Counted from the first letter of the stretch, positions 46,232 to 59,689 are shown. The stretch: 64,000 bases of DNA from Dactylellina haptotyla (GCA_031310005.1 CM062379.1:744001-808000), one strand, 5' to 3'. The notes: generated from the letters alone by a model not told the origin. Numbers and translations are program-made.

Positions 46232-49200
46232 TTCGACTTAATCTTTTTTTTATCAATTATAAAAGTGTTTTTTTCTTGTTTGCAAAAAGATATAGTAGAG
46301 TACGGTGGGGAGATTTATCTATCTGATAGCAGAATTTTAAATAGAAAGTGGAAAAAATTCTGCGAGTGTATCGTTTGGAAAAAACCAATATATATCGATT
46401 TCTATCCAGGTATCATAAAATTTCCTGCAGGTTCCCGTCGTCATCTATTAGCGATCATGGAGCTGAATATATCTCGCAGTGGCGTGGCTATAACTTACTC
46501 GTGTCAATAAGTCGAGAGGATGGCTAGAAAAGCAGCAAAGACTTGCAGTTTCCTGTCTAAATCTTTGTTTTCAAACTCTTGTATAAGCAATGTAATTCCA
46601 AGAGGGTGGTGACTCTCGAAATTGGTGTATGTGAGTAAGTGGTGGTTTCTCTGAGTGTTGGATATAACAGCTTCGTCAACACTGGAAAGCTCTGTTGCCT
46701 TCCGTTTCTATCAAAACTTCGCAAATGCTTTAGAACAAAATCTTCCAAAACAGATTCTTGGGAAGAAAGAAAAGAGAAGGAGAATTTTTTTAAAAAAACA
46801 ATCCCAATTGAAGTAGAAGAGGGGAAGAGATGAGGAGGCAAAGGCAATGCAACGGCTCCTGCAACTGAGGGGTAAGTACCTCTTCGATTAGAAACAAAAA
46901 ATATTTTCTATCAGATGCAAGACTAATGCAGAGTCTGATGCGCTGGATGGTGTCGCGTATTTTGTGAAGGGTGTGGTGGACAACGAATCAACCAGGTTTC
47001 CTAGAATCAAGCTGTTTCTTGAGCTCTTGTTTTCAGCAAACACCAAGGGCAAAAAACTATCTGGCTAAGGAAGAACTCTCTTTTCAATCTGGAGAAAGAA
47101 AGAGAAAAATGGAAAACAGTGGCAAAAAAAAGGATACAATTCTATCGTTAAAATACAGACAAATCAAATTATCAATTCAACAAAAAGGTTCAAAAGATCC
47201 ACTCAGCTGTATCAAAAATTGGCAGATCCGTTATGTTTGTTCGGTCTCAAGATCTATAGCAGAACGTTTACCCTTGCAGTCCGTTTCCGTACAGCGTTAC
47301 AGTAAAACGTTTTTGGCGTGACCCGTATTAAGACCGTCCTCGTCGATATTGGACAATACCTAGGATGTGGTCGACTCAGATAATAGAAAAAAAAGTGAGG
47401 GTCTGATGTTTGCCAACAAAGCAAATGCAGGCGTAGGGTCCCCAGATGTTTAGGAAGAGCCTTTTTCTCTCAATGCGTATCTCTCGGGTTGGTTTGTTTG
47501 AAAAAGAAAAAAGCCTGTCTGATTCGTTGGCAGCAGATCCGAGTTCCCTCTTCTCCACTGATATCTCAGACGAATGGATTGGATTTTATTCTTTCTAAAG
47601 GGAAAAGAGGTTTCGACAGGCAAAAGGAAGTGATTTCGAAAAAAAGAGAAGGGGAAGAGGGAGGGGCAATGGACAGCTCATCGGTCTTGCTCCTCAGGTT
47701 ATATCTCAAAATTTTCTTATTCTCTCTGCCCCAGCCTTGGACCCCTCCTCTGGTGAAGCATTCAGCCCATTCACGAATCACCTCCTACCAATACGCGACA
47801 AAGTAAGAAGTTCACCCCAAGTTTTCACGGCTCTTTTTTTCTTCTTCCTTCTGCCAAAAAAAGACGTAATTCGGCACGGGAAAAAGAAATGTGTGGGATC
47901 ACGAGAGGGTTTACATGTTAGGTAGCTAAGAAGTCTGCGAAGCTAGCAAGTCAAAAAAAAAGTGAGAGCGTGCTTGCTGTGCCCAAGCCCGCGGCCATCC
48001 CAGATTGTGGGGTCGAGGCCAAAAGAGCGATATAGGTTGTTCCCTTGTTATATCACGATTGGTTCAAAAAGCAAAGGGTGTTTGGCAGATCGGAGACGTA
48101 GCAGGTGTCTCCCCGCGTCGACTGGAATTTGACAACTGATATTTTTTCGTCCGAACCCTCTTGAAAACTGAGACTCGGTCCTAACGAGAGTACATGAAAC
48201 CTGGGTATCTTCTCGGTGAATCAAAGCGCGAAAAGAAACATATTAAACTTGTCATCGAGTCGGGAACAGAGGTCCCACCAGATCTAACTTGACTGATATC
48301 TAGCGGGAAAAAAACGAGGACGTTCGACTGTATCCTTCGAGGGAGAAAAATCGGAGCAACCAACTGAATAGAGGTGACATGGGCAAGGGGAGCTCGGGAC
48401 CCACACCTTCAAGCTATCTCCTGCATTCCAATTCGACAATCCAGGGACCGGCAAGACGCGACGTGATGTGGGTCTCATTGAGATTTTTATGCAAGTCAAA
48501 AAAAAAAGTTGAACTCTCTCCATTCCGTTCAATCAAAGCATTTGGCCCGCGCGCCGTGATATCAGAGATGATGTTCAGCCATCTGCATTTTCTTTGCATG
48601 GTGCACTCGAAATTCAAAGTTCCCCATTCGCTCGTTGGGCGAAAACCAAAACAAGATGGAAAGATGCTCTGCACATATTTCTTATCAGGACTTGCGAGTA
48701 CATGTACCCGTTGTCTCTCTTTGAAAAGAGGCGGTCGTGTACGTCCTACCTATACGGAGTGGTTATACCCGAGCATCCATCCCATCGCAGACTTTTTGGG
48801 TTTTCCGTTTCGCAAGATCCGGCTACGAAGGCGAAAAGTGGGGTAGCAGAGCACTGCCCATTGTAGCTTTTTTGGACTTCACGTAACTAAGTAACTTCCC
48901 CACGTGAGAAAAGCACGAAATCCTCGAGACATCTTCTGCGCCTCGAAAGAAAAAAATTTGCGATTCGGCAGATCTACATAATTTGTATTTTTGAGAGCTC
49001 GAGCACACAATAGCTTGTGCGTTCTGGTTCGTTCGTCCGCGACCCGGAAAGGAATTCTTCTTTGAAGTAAAAATCGATTAAATCGCGAAAAGCAGAACCG
49101 ACTCCAAAAACCGAGATAACTAGTCCCGGAGAGCTCACGCCAAACCTCTGAAATTCACTGCCTGCTTATTGCAGAATCCTGTCTCGTGAACAACTGCCTC

Positions 49201-50901
49201 GCAAAGCGCATTGGCTTGAACGAAAAGCTGCCTATACGTCCAATCCAGCGGCTAGATTTATTTTAGTCTAGCCCGACCAATTCCTGCTGTCGGTTTCTCC
49301 CTTATGAGCGCGCTATCTGCAACCCGATATCGCGACCTCGAATGTCCGGCTGGCGCTATGTTTAACAAATTTAAACTCGAAACGACAGGTCCATCCACCC
49401 GATCAACACACCCCATCTTTTCCCTTCTCCACATAAACAAACGCTGGCTAAAAGTAGAGGCTCAACGACCATGTCATGACAGGGATCCCTTTCGCAATTT
49501 TTGCGTCTCGCCAATATAAGAGAGCGAAATTTTTTTTAGACATCGGTGAGGCTCTTGGCTTTTTGGAAACCCCAGATATAGATAGAATCAGGTCAGAGGC
49601 TTGAAAAATGCAAGATCTCACTCGTCAGATCGGTGCATATACGATCGAGGCGGTGGGGAACGCCAATAAAATTGTTACTCTATCGCCATTAATATTACTG
49701 AAACGCCTCGATTTATTCTTATTAATTACCCGTATGCGAGAAATGGGGATTTGGAATGCTGTCTGTCATCCACTTGATTCAGATATCGATATTTCGAGTT
49801 CCACGAAAACCATGGTAAGGTTACATAGACGACTACCGTGAGAATGGAACCGAGTCAGGCTATCATATCTCGGCTGTGAAATTCGGCTTACTGTATCGAT
49901 AAATATATAAGTATATATTTACGTGAAATGTCTTAAAGCATGCCATGGAATCACTGGTCTTCTCTCTTCTCACGGACCCAAGATTAAATGAAACCAACTT
50001 TCCTTGTTCTTGAATGCGAAAATAAATACGAAATCGAGGCGTCGATTCAGATACATTCCATTGCTGTCGTGGCCATATCACCATCCTAAGTTTATATTTG
50101 ATTGTTTCCACTATGATATCACTCTGGATACTGCCCCCATGGTTCATCTTAGATTTTTCGCTTCCAAGCTAAGGATAGACCCAATCGGTATTAAATAATC
50201 CGAATTTTTCAAAAGCGGCATTTTCTTTTATTATCTCGGGTTATGACGCACCAGATCCACATGTGTTCCATGGTAGGCCCATGCGTCTCAATTTAACATT
50301 ATATCTCGTCGGATATCTCTCCAAGGACAATTCGAAATTAAGCAAAGACAAGGGAAACCTTAAACGCTTCGTTGGCTGCTTACTATATTCCATCACCTGA
50401 AACTTAACTTCCAACAAGGCAAAAATCTTCTCAACGGTTCGGATTCTGAAATGCACATTAAAACGTGAGTATATCACAAGTAGAGTTTATTTTTTCCTCG
50501 ACAAAAAAAAAGGGGGTACCTAGTATCATTATACAGAAAGTGAAGATAAAAGTGGAAAAGAAAGCACTTTCAAACGGCATCAAAAAGGTAGTTAAAAAAT
50601 AAAGAGCATTTTTTTACCCAAGTATAAGAAAAAAGTTGACAGTAAAGAAAAAGTAAAGCAACAGCGGTAAAGAAAGCTGTGTATTTAAAAGATACCACCA
50701 CCTTCACACCCCCATAGTAAACCAAATAAAAAGAGCTTCGTGGCTTTAAGCTATCAGAAAAAGCAGTAACAACGATTCACATGATCGAACCTTACAGAAA
50801 AGGAAAAAAATGGAAGCCAATCCAACGTAAAAAGAAAATCTCTAATCTTCCTACCCCCCTCTCCTTCCATCAAAAAAAAAGCTTCCTTCTATCATTATTT
50901 A
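46232..50901. other. Long gene-poor intergenic region
   Basis: About 4.7 kb with only short frames (longest 155 codons at 48379-48846), none with motifs or splice-compatible neighbours I could extend. Purine- and A-rich runs are frequent around 46740-47170 and 50480-50880. The left end must hold the promoter of the acidic protein gene, the right end the 3' UTR of snf5. Confidence 0.5.
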
Positions 50902-53607
50902 TCACGAGGGATATGGCAAGCCTCTTAATCGCGCATCGACTCGCTCTCTGTGTAATCGATTTCTCAGATGGATCTCGAAATTCTCCACAGTCTCTCCAGG
51001 GCCTGGTGTATAGAGCTTTCCAGGGCAGTCGACACACCTTATTCGCGGGGTGTAGTCTGTGATATGTCGTCCAGGAACCATGGGTGTCGTATGAGGTACC
51101 GAGTTGCCGGTGAGGGTGTCGATAACAACTTGGCGCATGATTCCTTCAAACTGATCGGTCGGGTATGATTGGCGTAAGGCCGCAAGGCCGTTCTCAAGCC
51201 ATGCGGGGACCTATAAAAGCGAGCAGCATAAGCATCAAGTTTTATCAATGCAGGTGTTCAAACGAGTAGAACTTACATTAGTTTGCCCCACTGGCCCAAG
51301 CATCATGCCGAAATCGGGACCTGGAGGCGGTGGTCCTCCTGGCGTGTTGTACATCATTCCCATCGGTCCGGCAGTCTGGGGTGTAATAGGCGGGCCTGCT
51401 GCCATCTGCGGTGTTCCGCGGGGCTGCGACCTAGCTTGCATGTGCTGCTGCTGCTGCTGCATGACTATCATGTTCCCCAGTTCCGCTAACTTGTTTCTAT
51501 CAATCTTGAGTCTGACTACTAACGAATCGGCGCCAGCCGGGCAATGTGGTCTTCTGTCCCATTGTGGTGCGCTGCTCCGGCCGTGTCGTTCGTGTCGTTC
51601 GTGTCGTTCGTGCCGTTCGTGCCGCTCATGTCTTTCATGCCGTGTAGGAGTGTGGTAGTCGATGCTGACTTCGGGCGTAGCGCTTCTCGCAGCGGAGTTC
51701 CTCAATGCGGACGTCGCCGCAATAGCCGCGGTACGCTGTCGTCGGGTCATCGTGGCATGAAGTGGTGTGGCTTGCGGTGATGGTGGCTCGGATTCTTCGG
51801 ACTCGGACTCGGATTCGCCGGGTCCCTTGTCCTTGTATATCTTCATATCTGAAGCCTTCTCTACAGCTCCAGGTAGTATGGATGATACTATTTGCGTCCG
51901 TCTCGATTTTGGTACGTCTTTGAGGTCAGGTAGTGCTGGTCCGCCACGTCTGTTCAACCGCCTCTTGTTCTTCCTGGCTTCCCGTGACTGTTTCCGCTCT
52001 TGTTGTTCGAGCTCTGCTTCCGGTATGATCCATAAGGTCGGTGTGAAATCCTTGACTTGCTGTACTGGTCGCAGCACCGAGCCAAGTGGGGATGATAGAA
52101 CCGAAGTCCTCAAGTCCTCGTCCTCAATAGGTCGTCCGTCAAATGGATACCCTACGAAGTACAGATATTTCGTATAAAGCTGTGACTGTTCTCTGATCTG
52201 GTGTGCGATTGCGGTTGCAAACTCGCCGGATAACGACATCTCCCGTGTTAAACATTGGGCGAACTCCTCGGGCGAGTTTTCAGGACAGTTGACGTCCCAC
52301 TCGAACTGGTCTGTGAGAGTGTGCTCGCCAATGGTAATATTGATCTTGATCAGGATTCGCATATCGTCATTCTTGTATGCGGAGTATGGCAGCTGCGGGT
52401 CTAATGGTTGGTCCTCGAGGAAGATGTGTGGGTGGTAGTCGGTGACTTGATCTATAATCTGTTTCGAGATAGCGCTGACCAAGCCGTGTGATATTGGCAG
52501 ATGGAAGTCCTCCACTAGGTGTTCGGCGAACAACTCTATCGGGATACATCTCTCGTGCAAGTTCCATAAGAACGTGTCCCTCAGTCGAATCTTTTCGTAA
52601 TGAACATCAATCCTCACAGGCAGCAGATCCTCTTGTGTCTCCGCTTGGTGCTTCATCGCTGAACGGCTGATCTGTAGTTCCCTAGCTCTTCTACCACCCG
52701 GTCGTTTCCTTTCCACGGGGTATAGTATCCTAGTTTTGCCATCTGTGAACGCGTTTCCGAAGCCCTGGTAACCGTATCCGAATACCGAGGCAGGATTGAC
52801 TCTTCGTTCTTCTCGTAGGATCTTGTAGGACTCGATCTCGCGGCGTTTTGAACGAATAAGGTCGAGATGGGCATGTGACTGCGAGGATAGGGCTGCGGCG
52901 TGTAACAGATCCCGGTTTACGTATTGATCCAGCAGTAGTTCCTTCTGAGTAGGTCGTTTCTTGGGCGACTTTTTCGGGGAGGTTGCTGGGGAACTGGTGG
53001 CAGAGCCTGCCGCTGATTTGTGACCGGTTTCACCATCTTGATCTTCCTCCTTCAGGGCTGGCGAGTTTCGTGCCGAGCTGACTGGCTGCTTGCCCTTCAA
53101 TTTCGCCCTCGCTTTCAATTCTTCTACCGATAGCTTTGGCGATGAGGTTGCAGGTGGTGGGTTGGGAGTCTGGGCTTTTATAGGGGAAGCGAGAGAGGCA
53201 TCGGGAGCCGGTGTAGACGATGTAGAGGAAGGATTGGCAAAGCCGTTTGTCGGAGGTAAAGGTGACACATTGCCAGCACCGAGGGAGTTGAAGGATGGAT
53301 GCGGGATGGTAGGATGGGGTATCGACGAGTTGGCAAGGTTAGGCGATGAGGAAGAAGATGAGTTTGGGGGCAGTTGCTGATTGTGAAGATAAGGAGTGCC
53401 GTGTGCCGAGCCGGCTGCAGAGCCAGGCCCCAGCGGGTGAACAGCAGATGCTGATGATGCCGAGGACGGCGGGAGAGAGTGTGGGTGAGAGGGAGGAGGC
53501 GCGAAGGGATACGGCTGGGGATGGGGGGATGGATTGGTGGACGATGGCTGCTGCGAGCCAGGCGGCGTGGGACTGTGCTGCTGCATGGAGGGCCCGATTG
53601 CTAGCAT
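50902..53607 (-). CDS. snf5: SWI/SNF chromatin-remodelling complex subunit Snf5
   Basis: Core nuclear subunit of the SWI/SNF (or RSC, if an Sfh1) remodeller. Exons (minus): 53607-51277 and 51210-50902; about 879 residues. The N-terminus is Pro/Ser/Gln-rich and disordered, with PKKSPKKRPTQKELLLDQY in mid-region. The SNF5 domain spans about residues 326-530 with its two repeats: LLPVRIDVHYEKIRLRDTFLWNLHE ... PIELFAEHLVEDFHLP and IKINITIGEHTLTDQFEWDVNCPENSPEEFAQCLTREMSLSGEFATAIAHQIREQ, then LYFVGYPFD. A C-terminal fungal extension after the intron includes VPAWLENGLAALRQSYPTDQFEG and RCVDCPGKLYTPGPGETVENFEIHLRNRLHR. An HER tripeptide run lies near residue 665. The start is the first in-frame ATG (53607); a TACAG acceptor-like signal just upstream (53617-53619) suggests a 5' UTR intron, or an extra first exon that I could not place. 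Confidence 0.92.
51581..51645 (-). repeat. In-frame 9-base repeat encoding (His-Glu-Arg)n
   Basis: Seven imperfect CAC/CAT-GAA/GAG-CGN units in the snf5 C-terminal half. Confidence 0.9.
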
Positions 53608-56600
53608 TCTTCTGCTCTGTATCGAGGGAGATAGTATGTCAGTCAACCAGGTATCAAACAACAACGTTAATACAAAACGACGGCGGGGGGGTGGATACCG
53701 GAGACTAGACTATCGATTGGGAACCCACCGCCCCGGGCGCAGGGAGGCAGTCGCGTACGACTCGGGAGAAGAACGGCCAGTCGTGCTGCCGTGACAGATA
53801 GCAAGACGGCGCGAAGACAGGAAGTCTCGAGGTCTCCACGGGGAGAGCGGTCAGATGGCGGTAGCGGCGGCGGCGGCGGCGGCGATGAGGGGGGGGAAAG
53901 AGACACGGGCGTCGTCGTGATGGCGGACAGTATTGGCAACGGGGGGTTGGAGGGCGTCGTCGTCGTCGTCGTCGTTGTTGTTGATGGCGGGAGGGAGGTT
54001 GTCGTCGATGTCGCCGCCGGATCAATCAGCCGATTGATTGCAGACGGAGCGAGGCGAAATAAAATGGACTCGAAAAAAAGTAGCCGGCCTGGTCGCCACG
54101 CAGCGTTTGTCGCGAGCGAGTGGGCAAAAGAGAAGGCGCGATGGAATTTCGATTTCGGGTTGGATGGATTAATTTGCTGGACGAACGCCGCGAAATGGGA
54201 TCCGATTGGCGATGGTCGGTTAGGGCTGGACGAACGTGGCCTGGCCTGCCTCGTGCCGCGAGTTTAGCAAATACGTCCGGTCTCTGCTCTGTATCGTCTC
54301 GCTCGATACTTTGTGACCTCCTGTTCTCTCAGGTATATTCTCTGTTTTGTGGAAGGGGGAAAGAAGACCCGACGGTTCAAATGGGAGGAGCGGAGTGGGT
54401 TCAGGGGAGGCGGACCAAAACACCGGCAAACACAGCAGACACGAAAGGCTTCTGTAGACAAAGGGCTCTACCGGCGTCTGGCAGGAACGACACGAGGAGG
54501 CAGAGATGGCTTCAAAGATGGAGACCGCGAGACAAGGGGCCAGGGATGACGCGATAACTCATGTCAGGTACGCATTCTGCCTGGTAAATTCTTATTATTG
54601 TCGCTTCTGCAGCACCGGTGGGCCAGCCAGTCCAGTACGGTCCAGCCAGCCAACGGCCACCGGAGAACGCTACCGAAGTAGGGCCGAAGCAATCCAATCC
54701 AACAATAGCGGCTTGCCAGGCCATTTTTTAATTATCACTCTTTTATCTCCCTCGACGGAGAGGAGGAAGCGGGGGGGAAAGAGCCTCATGTGCCCCCGAT
54801 AATCGCCCGCAAGAGTGCCGTTTCCGAGGCATGGCACATGGGCCCAGGCCAAAAGTTAAAACGCACCAAGCCGGGAGACAAAAGAGACGATGCTGCCATC
54901 GTGGAAGTGTGCAAACAGACAGGTGGCCGGCCACGGAATGGATAATACAATGAAACAAAGACGCGAGGAAATAGAGTCAAGTCTTACCGAGTGTGTAATA
55001 ATGGCTCCTTCTTAATAGACGGAGCTGAGCTGAGCAAGTGCTGCTTGCTGGTTCGATCTGAACTGGGTGCAGGTTAAAGCGCGACTGACTGCAGAAAGGG
55101 GCAAAAGGGCAGCAGAGGAAAGAGGATGATCGGATGCCCGGAGCACTGCACCGGGCGCGTGTGTGTAACTCGACGGGACCAGCAGGGTTCCCGAATTTTA
55201 AAATACAATGTATGTGCAGCTGGAGCAAGCAAGCAGCTGGTCTGGCTGTCGAGTCCTTCCGAACGGATTAGCGTGGTCGAGCGAGAGGGGGAGCGTGAGT
55301 GTGATAAGTGTGGGAGATCCTGAAAAAAAAAAAATATGCTTGTTTGTGCTCGCTTTCCTCCTCGGTTTCGAATAGGAACAGAGCAGGCCGTACGGTTCCA
55401 GTTCTTGGCTTCTCTGTTTCAACGGGGGCAAAGTCACGATGCCCACGGGTCCCTCGTGCGTGATCTCGATAGCCGGGACGCCTTATAGATTCTCAGAAGC
55501 TCAACTCTGGCGCCCAGCATTTTTCTGGATCTCAGAATGGGATCTCTGTCTTCCTCCGTTCGTGCATTTGTTGTAGTCATGTGATATCAACATATCCTCG
55601 TAAGGCCGCTGAGCTATTTATCCCCAGCCCTACGCTTTTGAGTTCGACACTTCAAGCTGAACTCACAATGGTCAACAATACCCTGTAGGATACTTTCATG
55701 GCGATCATTCCTCGCGATACTAAGGCGATTTTATTCACGGGAATAGCCAGCATTTCCACAATTGTAAAGTGCGTTAGCTAACGCGGCTCGAATCGGCCAA
55801 GAGTGGGGATGAAAAATGCAACATATCCAACACAAATTCGTTCAATTTTGTGAGGAGAGAAGCATGAACGTTCCATTTGTGTATAACTGCAGGCAGTATA
55901 ACCCAGAGGAGCCAAAATTTCGCAAAGAGCCAGGTAACTGATATATGTTCCGATGGAATCCAAATAAATGGACACGATGTTTAAGCGGCTTCTGATTCAG
56001 CTTCTGGACTATCTGAATTTGTGAAAGGGTGTATGAACGAATGCGAGTATCCCGCGCCTGAATCCAATTCATCGATCGATAGTGCCTCTGGCATATGTAT
56101 TTCTATATGTTCTAGATTATTTTAGAAAGGAATTTAACTCTAAAAAGTAATTAATTACAATTTATCTTTGTAACATAGGTGTAAACTCACATTGCTGGTG
56201 GACTAGGTAGACAGTCTGCTTAGCTTCATCGACACAGCATGAAAGCAGCGTAAAGGAACACCCTTCCCATAACCTGGTTATATCTCAGTGCTCATGTATA
56301 CAGTAGCTGTAAAGTTGGATTCGGATAGCACCTGTGTATCTTGTCTCGTAAACCAACGCTCTGCAACGGTATCTCCGTAGAGCTATTAATGAATGTTGAT
56401 AGAGTGGCGGAAGCCTTGGTCAGATGTGTGTTGTGAACGTAGATGTCGTCTAGGTTCCACGGATCTCTCCCAAAGACGCGAGACAACTGGGATCGTTGGG
56501 CACCAAAAAATGCAACAGTCACAACACAATTACAACACATTTTCATTGCAACGGGCATGTCCATTTACCTTTCCCTCCTCTCCTCGTCAATATAAAATAC

Positions 56601-56910
56601 CCTCCCACATTTTGTATTTTTTCTTTTCTCTTCTCTTTTTAACTCTCAACAAAAGTAATCAATCAAGCTTCACCTTCAAACGAAGAAAAAAAAGAATAAG
56701 CCTTCATCGAAAAATCTTAGCCAATTGCGTAGAGAACGCGTTTCAAATTCGCAAAACCATAAGCTTTGTCTAATAGCACCCTGATTATCGTTGCATTCAC
56801 CTTATTGATCTATCTCGCTCGATAAATATACTGATCCGTTGCTAAAACAATAAATTCTCATTTCTTCTCTCCAAGTCTTCTATCATCAATATCTCAGATA
56901 TCTTTTCAAA
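53608..56910. other. Divergent intergenic region between snf5 and the KEN-motif gene
   Basis: Contains GC-rich microsatellites just upstream of snf5 (GGC run about 53866-53883; GTC run about 53955-53975, followed by GTT) and then ordinary sequence without supported frames. The last 350 bases before 56911 are pyrimidine-rich with CAA/ATC, typical of a fungal leader. Plus-strand frames at 53791 and 54120 derive from the repeat and lack motifs. Confidence 0.5.
53864..53985 (+). repeat. GGC and GTC trinucleotide microsatellites
   Basis: Two short triplet arrays in the presumed snf5 5' UTR/promoter: (GGC)n near 53866 and (GTC)n/(GTT)n near 53955. Confidence 0.8.
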
Positions 56911-59689
56911 ATGCCTTGCCTCACCTCCTATGATCCTAGCATGCCTGAGCTCGAGGCTATATCTCCTCGTATCCTCAGCCAGCCGCAAAACTTCAGATGT
57001 CTGACATTCTCATCTACTCACACGTATATGAACTCCCCGACAAACAAAATCACTTTAGCAAACCCAATGGACGATGATGTGGATCATCTCGATCTCAACT
57101 TCCCAGAAAGTGCCGGGAAAAGTGGTAACTATTACCGTCGCGTCATGCGTTTCCGAATCCCCAAAGATAAATTAATCGTCTATTGGAACGGGAGAAGCTC
57201 CAAGAAGTACGAATTGGTCTGTCAAGTTGACCCAGTTTACGTTAAGGTGAGTGAATCTCTCTTTCCAGTTTATTCATGACCATGTTGCTAACAATGCTGA
57301 AAACATCGTTAAAGTACTTGTACCGCAACGATGAAGGAAAACACGAGGTCGTTACGCATCCTGATTACCCAGGTGCAGACCAAAAATGGATCGCACAAGC
57401 GTATCTTAAAGATCCCACGTTTCTTGAAACTGGCGTCTTTGTTCTCGGTGAATCGAGCACCCCAAGTAACCTCGAAGCATTGCTCAACGAGATGACCAAG
57501 CATGGTGCTAAGGTTATCACTGTCGGCAACGGAGGCATAGGTGATGTGGATGCCCTCTGTGCTGCTACTAGCATTGGTCTTGATCCTCGCAAGGTATGTA
57601 TTTACTTCTATATTTTATCTGTATTCTTGGGGCTACCCTGGCTTTGTTGATATCACGATGCTGATTGTGTATTCTAATCTAGCTCTATGACTACTGGATG
57701 GAACTTGACAAACTCCGCCAGATTCGTGAACAAAAAGCTAGCATCTCTTACGTAGGGATGTATGCTGAAGATCTATTTGAGTTCGATCTGGACCTATCCG
57801 TCCCACCTCACACTCCTTATATCACCCCTCGTGGGCTTCATGTTGTCGTTCGTCTTCCACAGCCGAAGCAGGTCGATGCTGGGGTTGCTACCTCACAGCC
57901 TGACTCCGTTGTCGACGACAAGGAAAACAGAGCTGTCGTTTCTACAAATATCGCTCCATTGGAGCACGAGCAAGACGACAATTCTTCCGTCAAAATTGCT
58001 TCTCGCAAGTCTGAGTCTCTTTTTGATGAAGAAGAGAGTAAGTCTATCGTTGTTCGCCTTCCAAAATCGAAGCAGGCCGCTGTTGAGCTTCCTACCTCAA
58101 AGCCTGCGTCTGTTGCGAACGAAGACAAGGAGAACAAGGCTGTTGTTACTACGAATATTACTCCCCTGGAGTCTAAACAGAACGGCGAGTCTTCCACCGA
58201 GCTTACAGCCATGGAGAAGAAGAAAGCGTTTTTCGCAGAGAAACTTGATAAACTTCCTCCCTTCAACGATCAGAAAGATGAAGCCCGTCCAGCTGTTGTT
58301 GCAGCAAACCCCGTTGAGATCAAGAAGTCTGAGAAGGAAGGTGAAGAGCCTAAGAGTAAAAAGACCTCAACAGATCGTTCTTCTCGCAGCAGACGTTCTT
58401 CTAGCACTGCTTCAGGTTCTAGCGATAAGGAGAACCAGCAAGCGGAGAAGAAGAAAGACAAGAGACGAAGATATAGACATAACGTACGTCGACGAGAGAA
58501 AGAGGAGAAGGCAAGTGCTAGATCCCAGCGAGAGCAGAGTCAGAGCCCAATTTCGGAGAAGAAAGAAGATCTCAAGAAAGAGGAAGAGACTCCAAAGGAA
58601 GAGGGTACTCAGAAGAAAGAAAATATCACGAAGGAGACCGTTGAGGTCAAGCCCGTTAATTTTGAGAAGACTACTCCAGAGAAGAAGAAGCCGAAGGTCG
58701 ATATTGTCTATTCCGTCTCAAAGATTGCTCCTGCCACTCCACAAAAGGTTACCGGAGTTGTAAAGGGCATTCTGAAGCCTCCAAGCCCCCCTTTTAAAGA
58801 GTACCCTCCCGATGACGACAAGAAGAAGGAAGAGTCCGAAGAAAAGCCTGAGGACAAGACTGGCGAAGGAGAGCCAGCAGATGGAGAACCCTCTGAGGAG
58901 AAGCCATCTGGCGACGTTGCGCTTAACGAAAAAGCAACCGAGCCCGAGGAGATGCAAGAGCAGAAGGAAGAAGAGCAGAAGGAAGAGGAGCAGCCAATCC
59001 CAGAATCCCCCAAGACTACCGAGGGGAAAAAGACGGTCAAGTTCGCGGAGGAGTCCTCCCGGTTCAGTGAGAACCGCAAATACCGTGGCAGCAAGGCGGT
59101 CAACAGGAAGGTGAAGAGGGAGATAGTGCCACTTGGTGGCAGCCCTCGCCCACGTATCCGTGGTTGGCGCCATCAGCTATATGCTGAAACGGGTCTCGAC
59201 CCACCACTCACCAAGCAGGAGCTCGAGTCGCTAGAGCGAGACAAGGCGAATGACCTGCTCAGCAGGATGGATGTCGCCGGGTGGGAGTTGTGGGAGACGG
59301 AGGACGAGTTCTTCCAGCGCCTGGAGGAGAATGGGCGCTGGTACACCATTGAGTGGATACTCAGTGGTGTCCGGTACGGGTGGGACAAGGACCCCGTCCG
59401 GGTTGAGGAAGAGGAGGAAGAAGAAGTGAAGGAAGAGAAGGAGGAAGAGGAAGAGGAGGAGAGGGAAGAGGAGAGGGGGGAGGAGAAGGTGGAGGAGGGG
59501 CCTCTCCACCTGCCCCCAAGCCAACCAGCGCCGGCAGCGCCAATGTCCTGGGCCCAGGTAGCGGCCAGGGCGATTCCGGTCGCTCAAGGGCGCTTGGGTG
59601 CGCCAGCACCGTCGCCTCCGGTGAAGAGGCTGATGACGACGCTTTCGCGTCGTTCATCTGGAGGAGGAGGAGGGGGAAGGGGGGAGTGA
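56911..59689 (+). CDS. Unrecognised 873-residue protein, folded N-terminus and Lys/Glu-rich tail with KEN motifs
   Basis: Exons 56911-57246, 57315-57593 and 57683-59689; all junctions are in phase 0. I do not recognise a family. Residues 1-265 look folded (MRFRIPKDKLIVYWNGRSSKKYELVCQVDP, TGVFVLGESSTPSNLEALLNEMTKHGAKVITVGNGGIGD, LYDYWMELDKLRQIREQK). From about residue 260 the protein becomes charged and disordered, with two copies of a 45-residue block (VVRLPQPKQ ... DKENRAVVSTNIAPLE and VVRLPKSKQ ... DKENKAVVTTNITPLE). A third DKENQ lies near residue 453. A basic KKDKRRRYRHNVRRREKEEK patch could be a nuclear signal, and KKTVKFAEE resembles a PP1-docking RVxF motif. A second ordered-looking stretch (GWELWETEDEFFQRLEENGRWYTIEWIL) precedes the acidic tail. 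The A-rich context (TTCAAAATG) supports the start. Confidence 0.82.

Noticed and set aside
40609-46510. Long serine/threonine-rich plus-strand frames (358, 214, 652 codons and others)
   Set aside because: They mirror the acidic-protein repeats and do not fit any exon structure; the minus-strand exons splice in frame across five introns.
48379-48846. 155-codon plus-strand frame in the gene-poor region
   Set aside because: No domain, signal peptide or start context to support it.
53791-54267. 158-codon plus frame upstream of snf5
   Set aside because: Generated by GGC/GTC microsatellites; no independent evidence.
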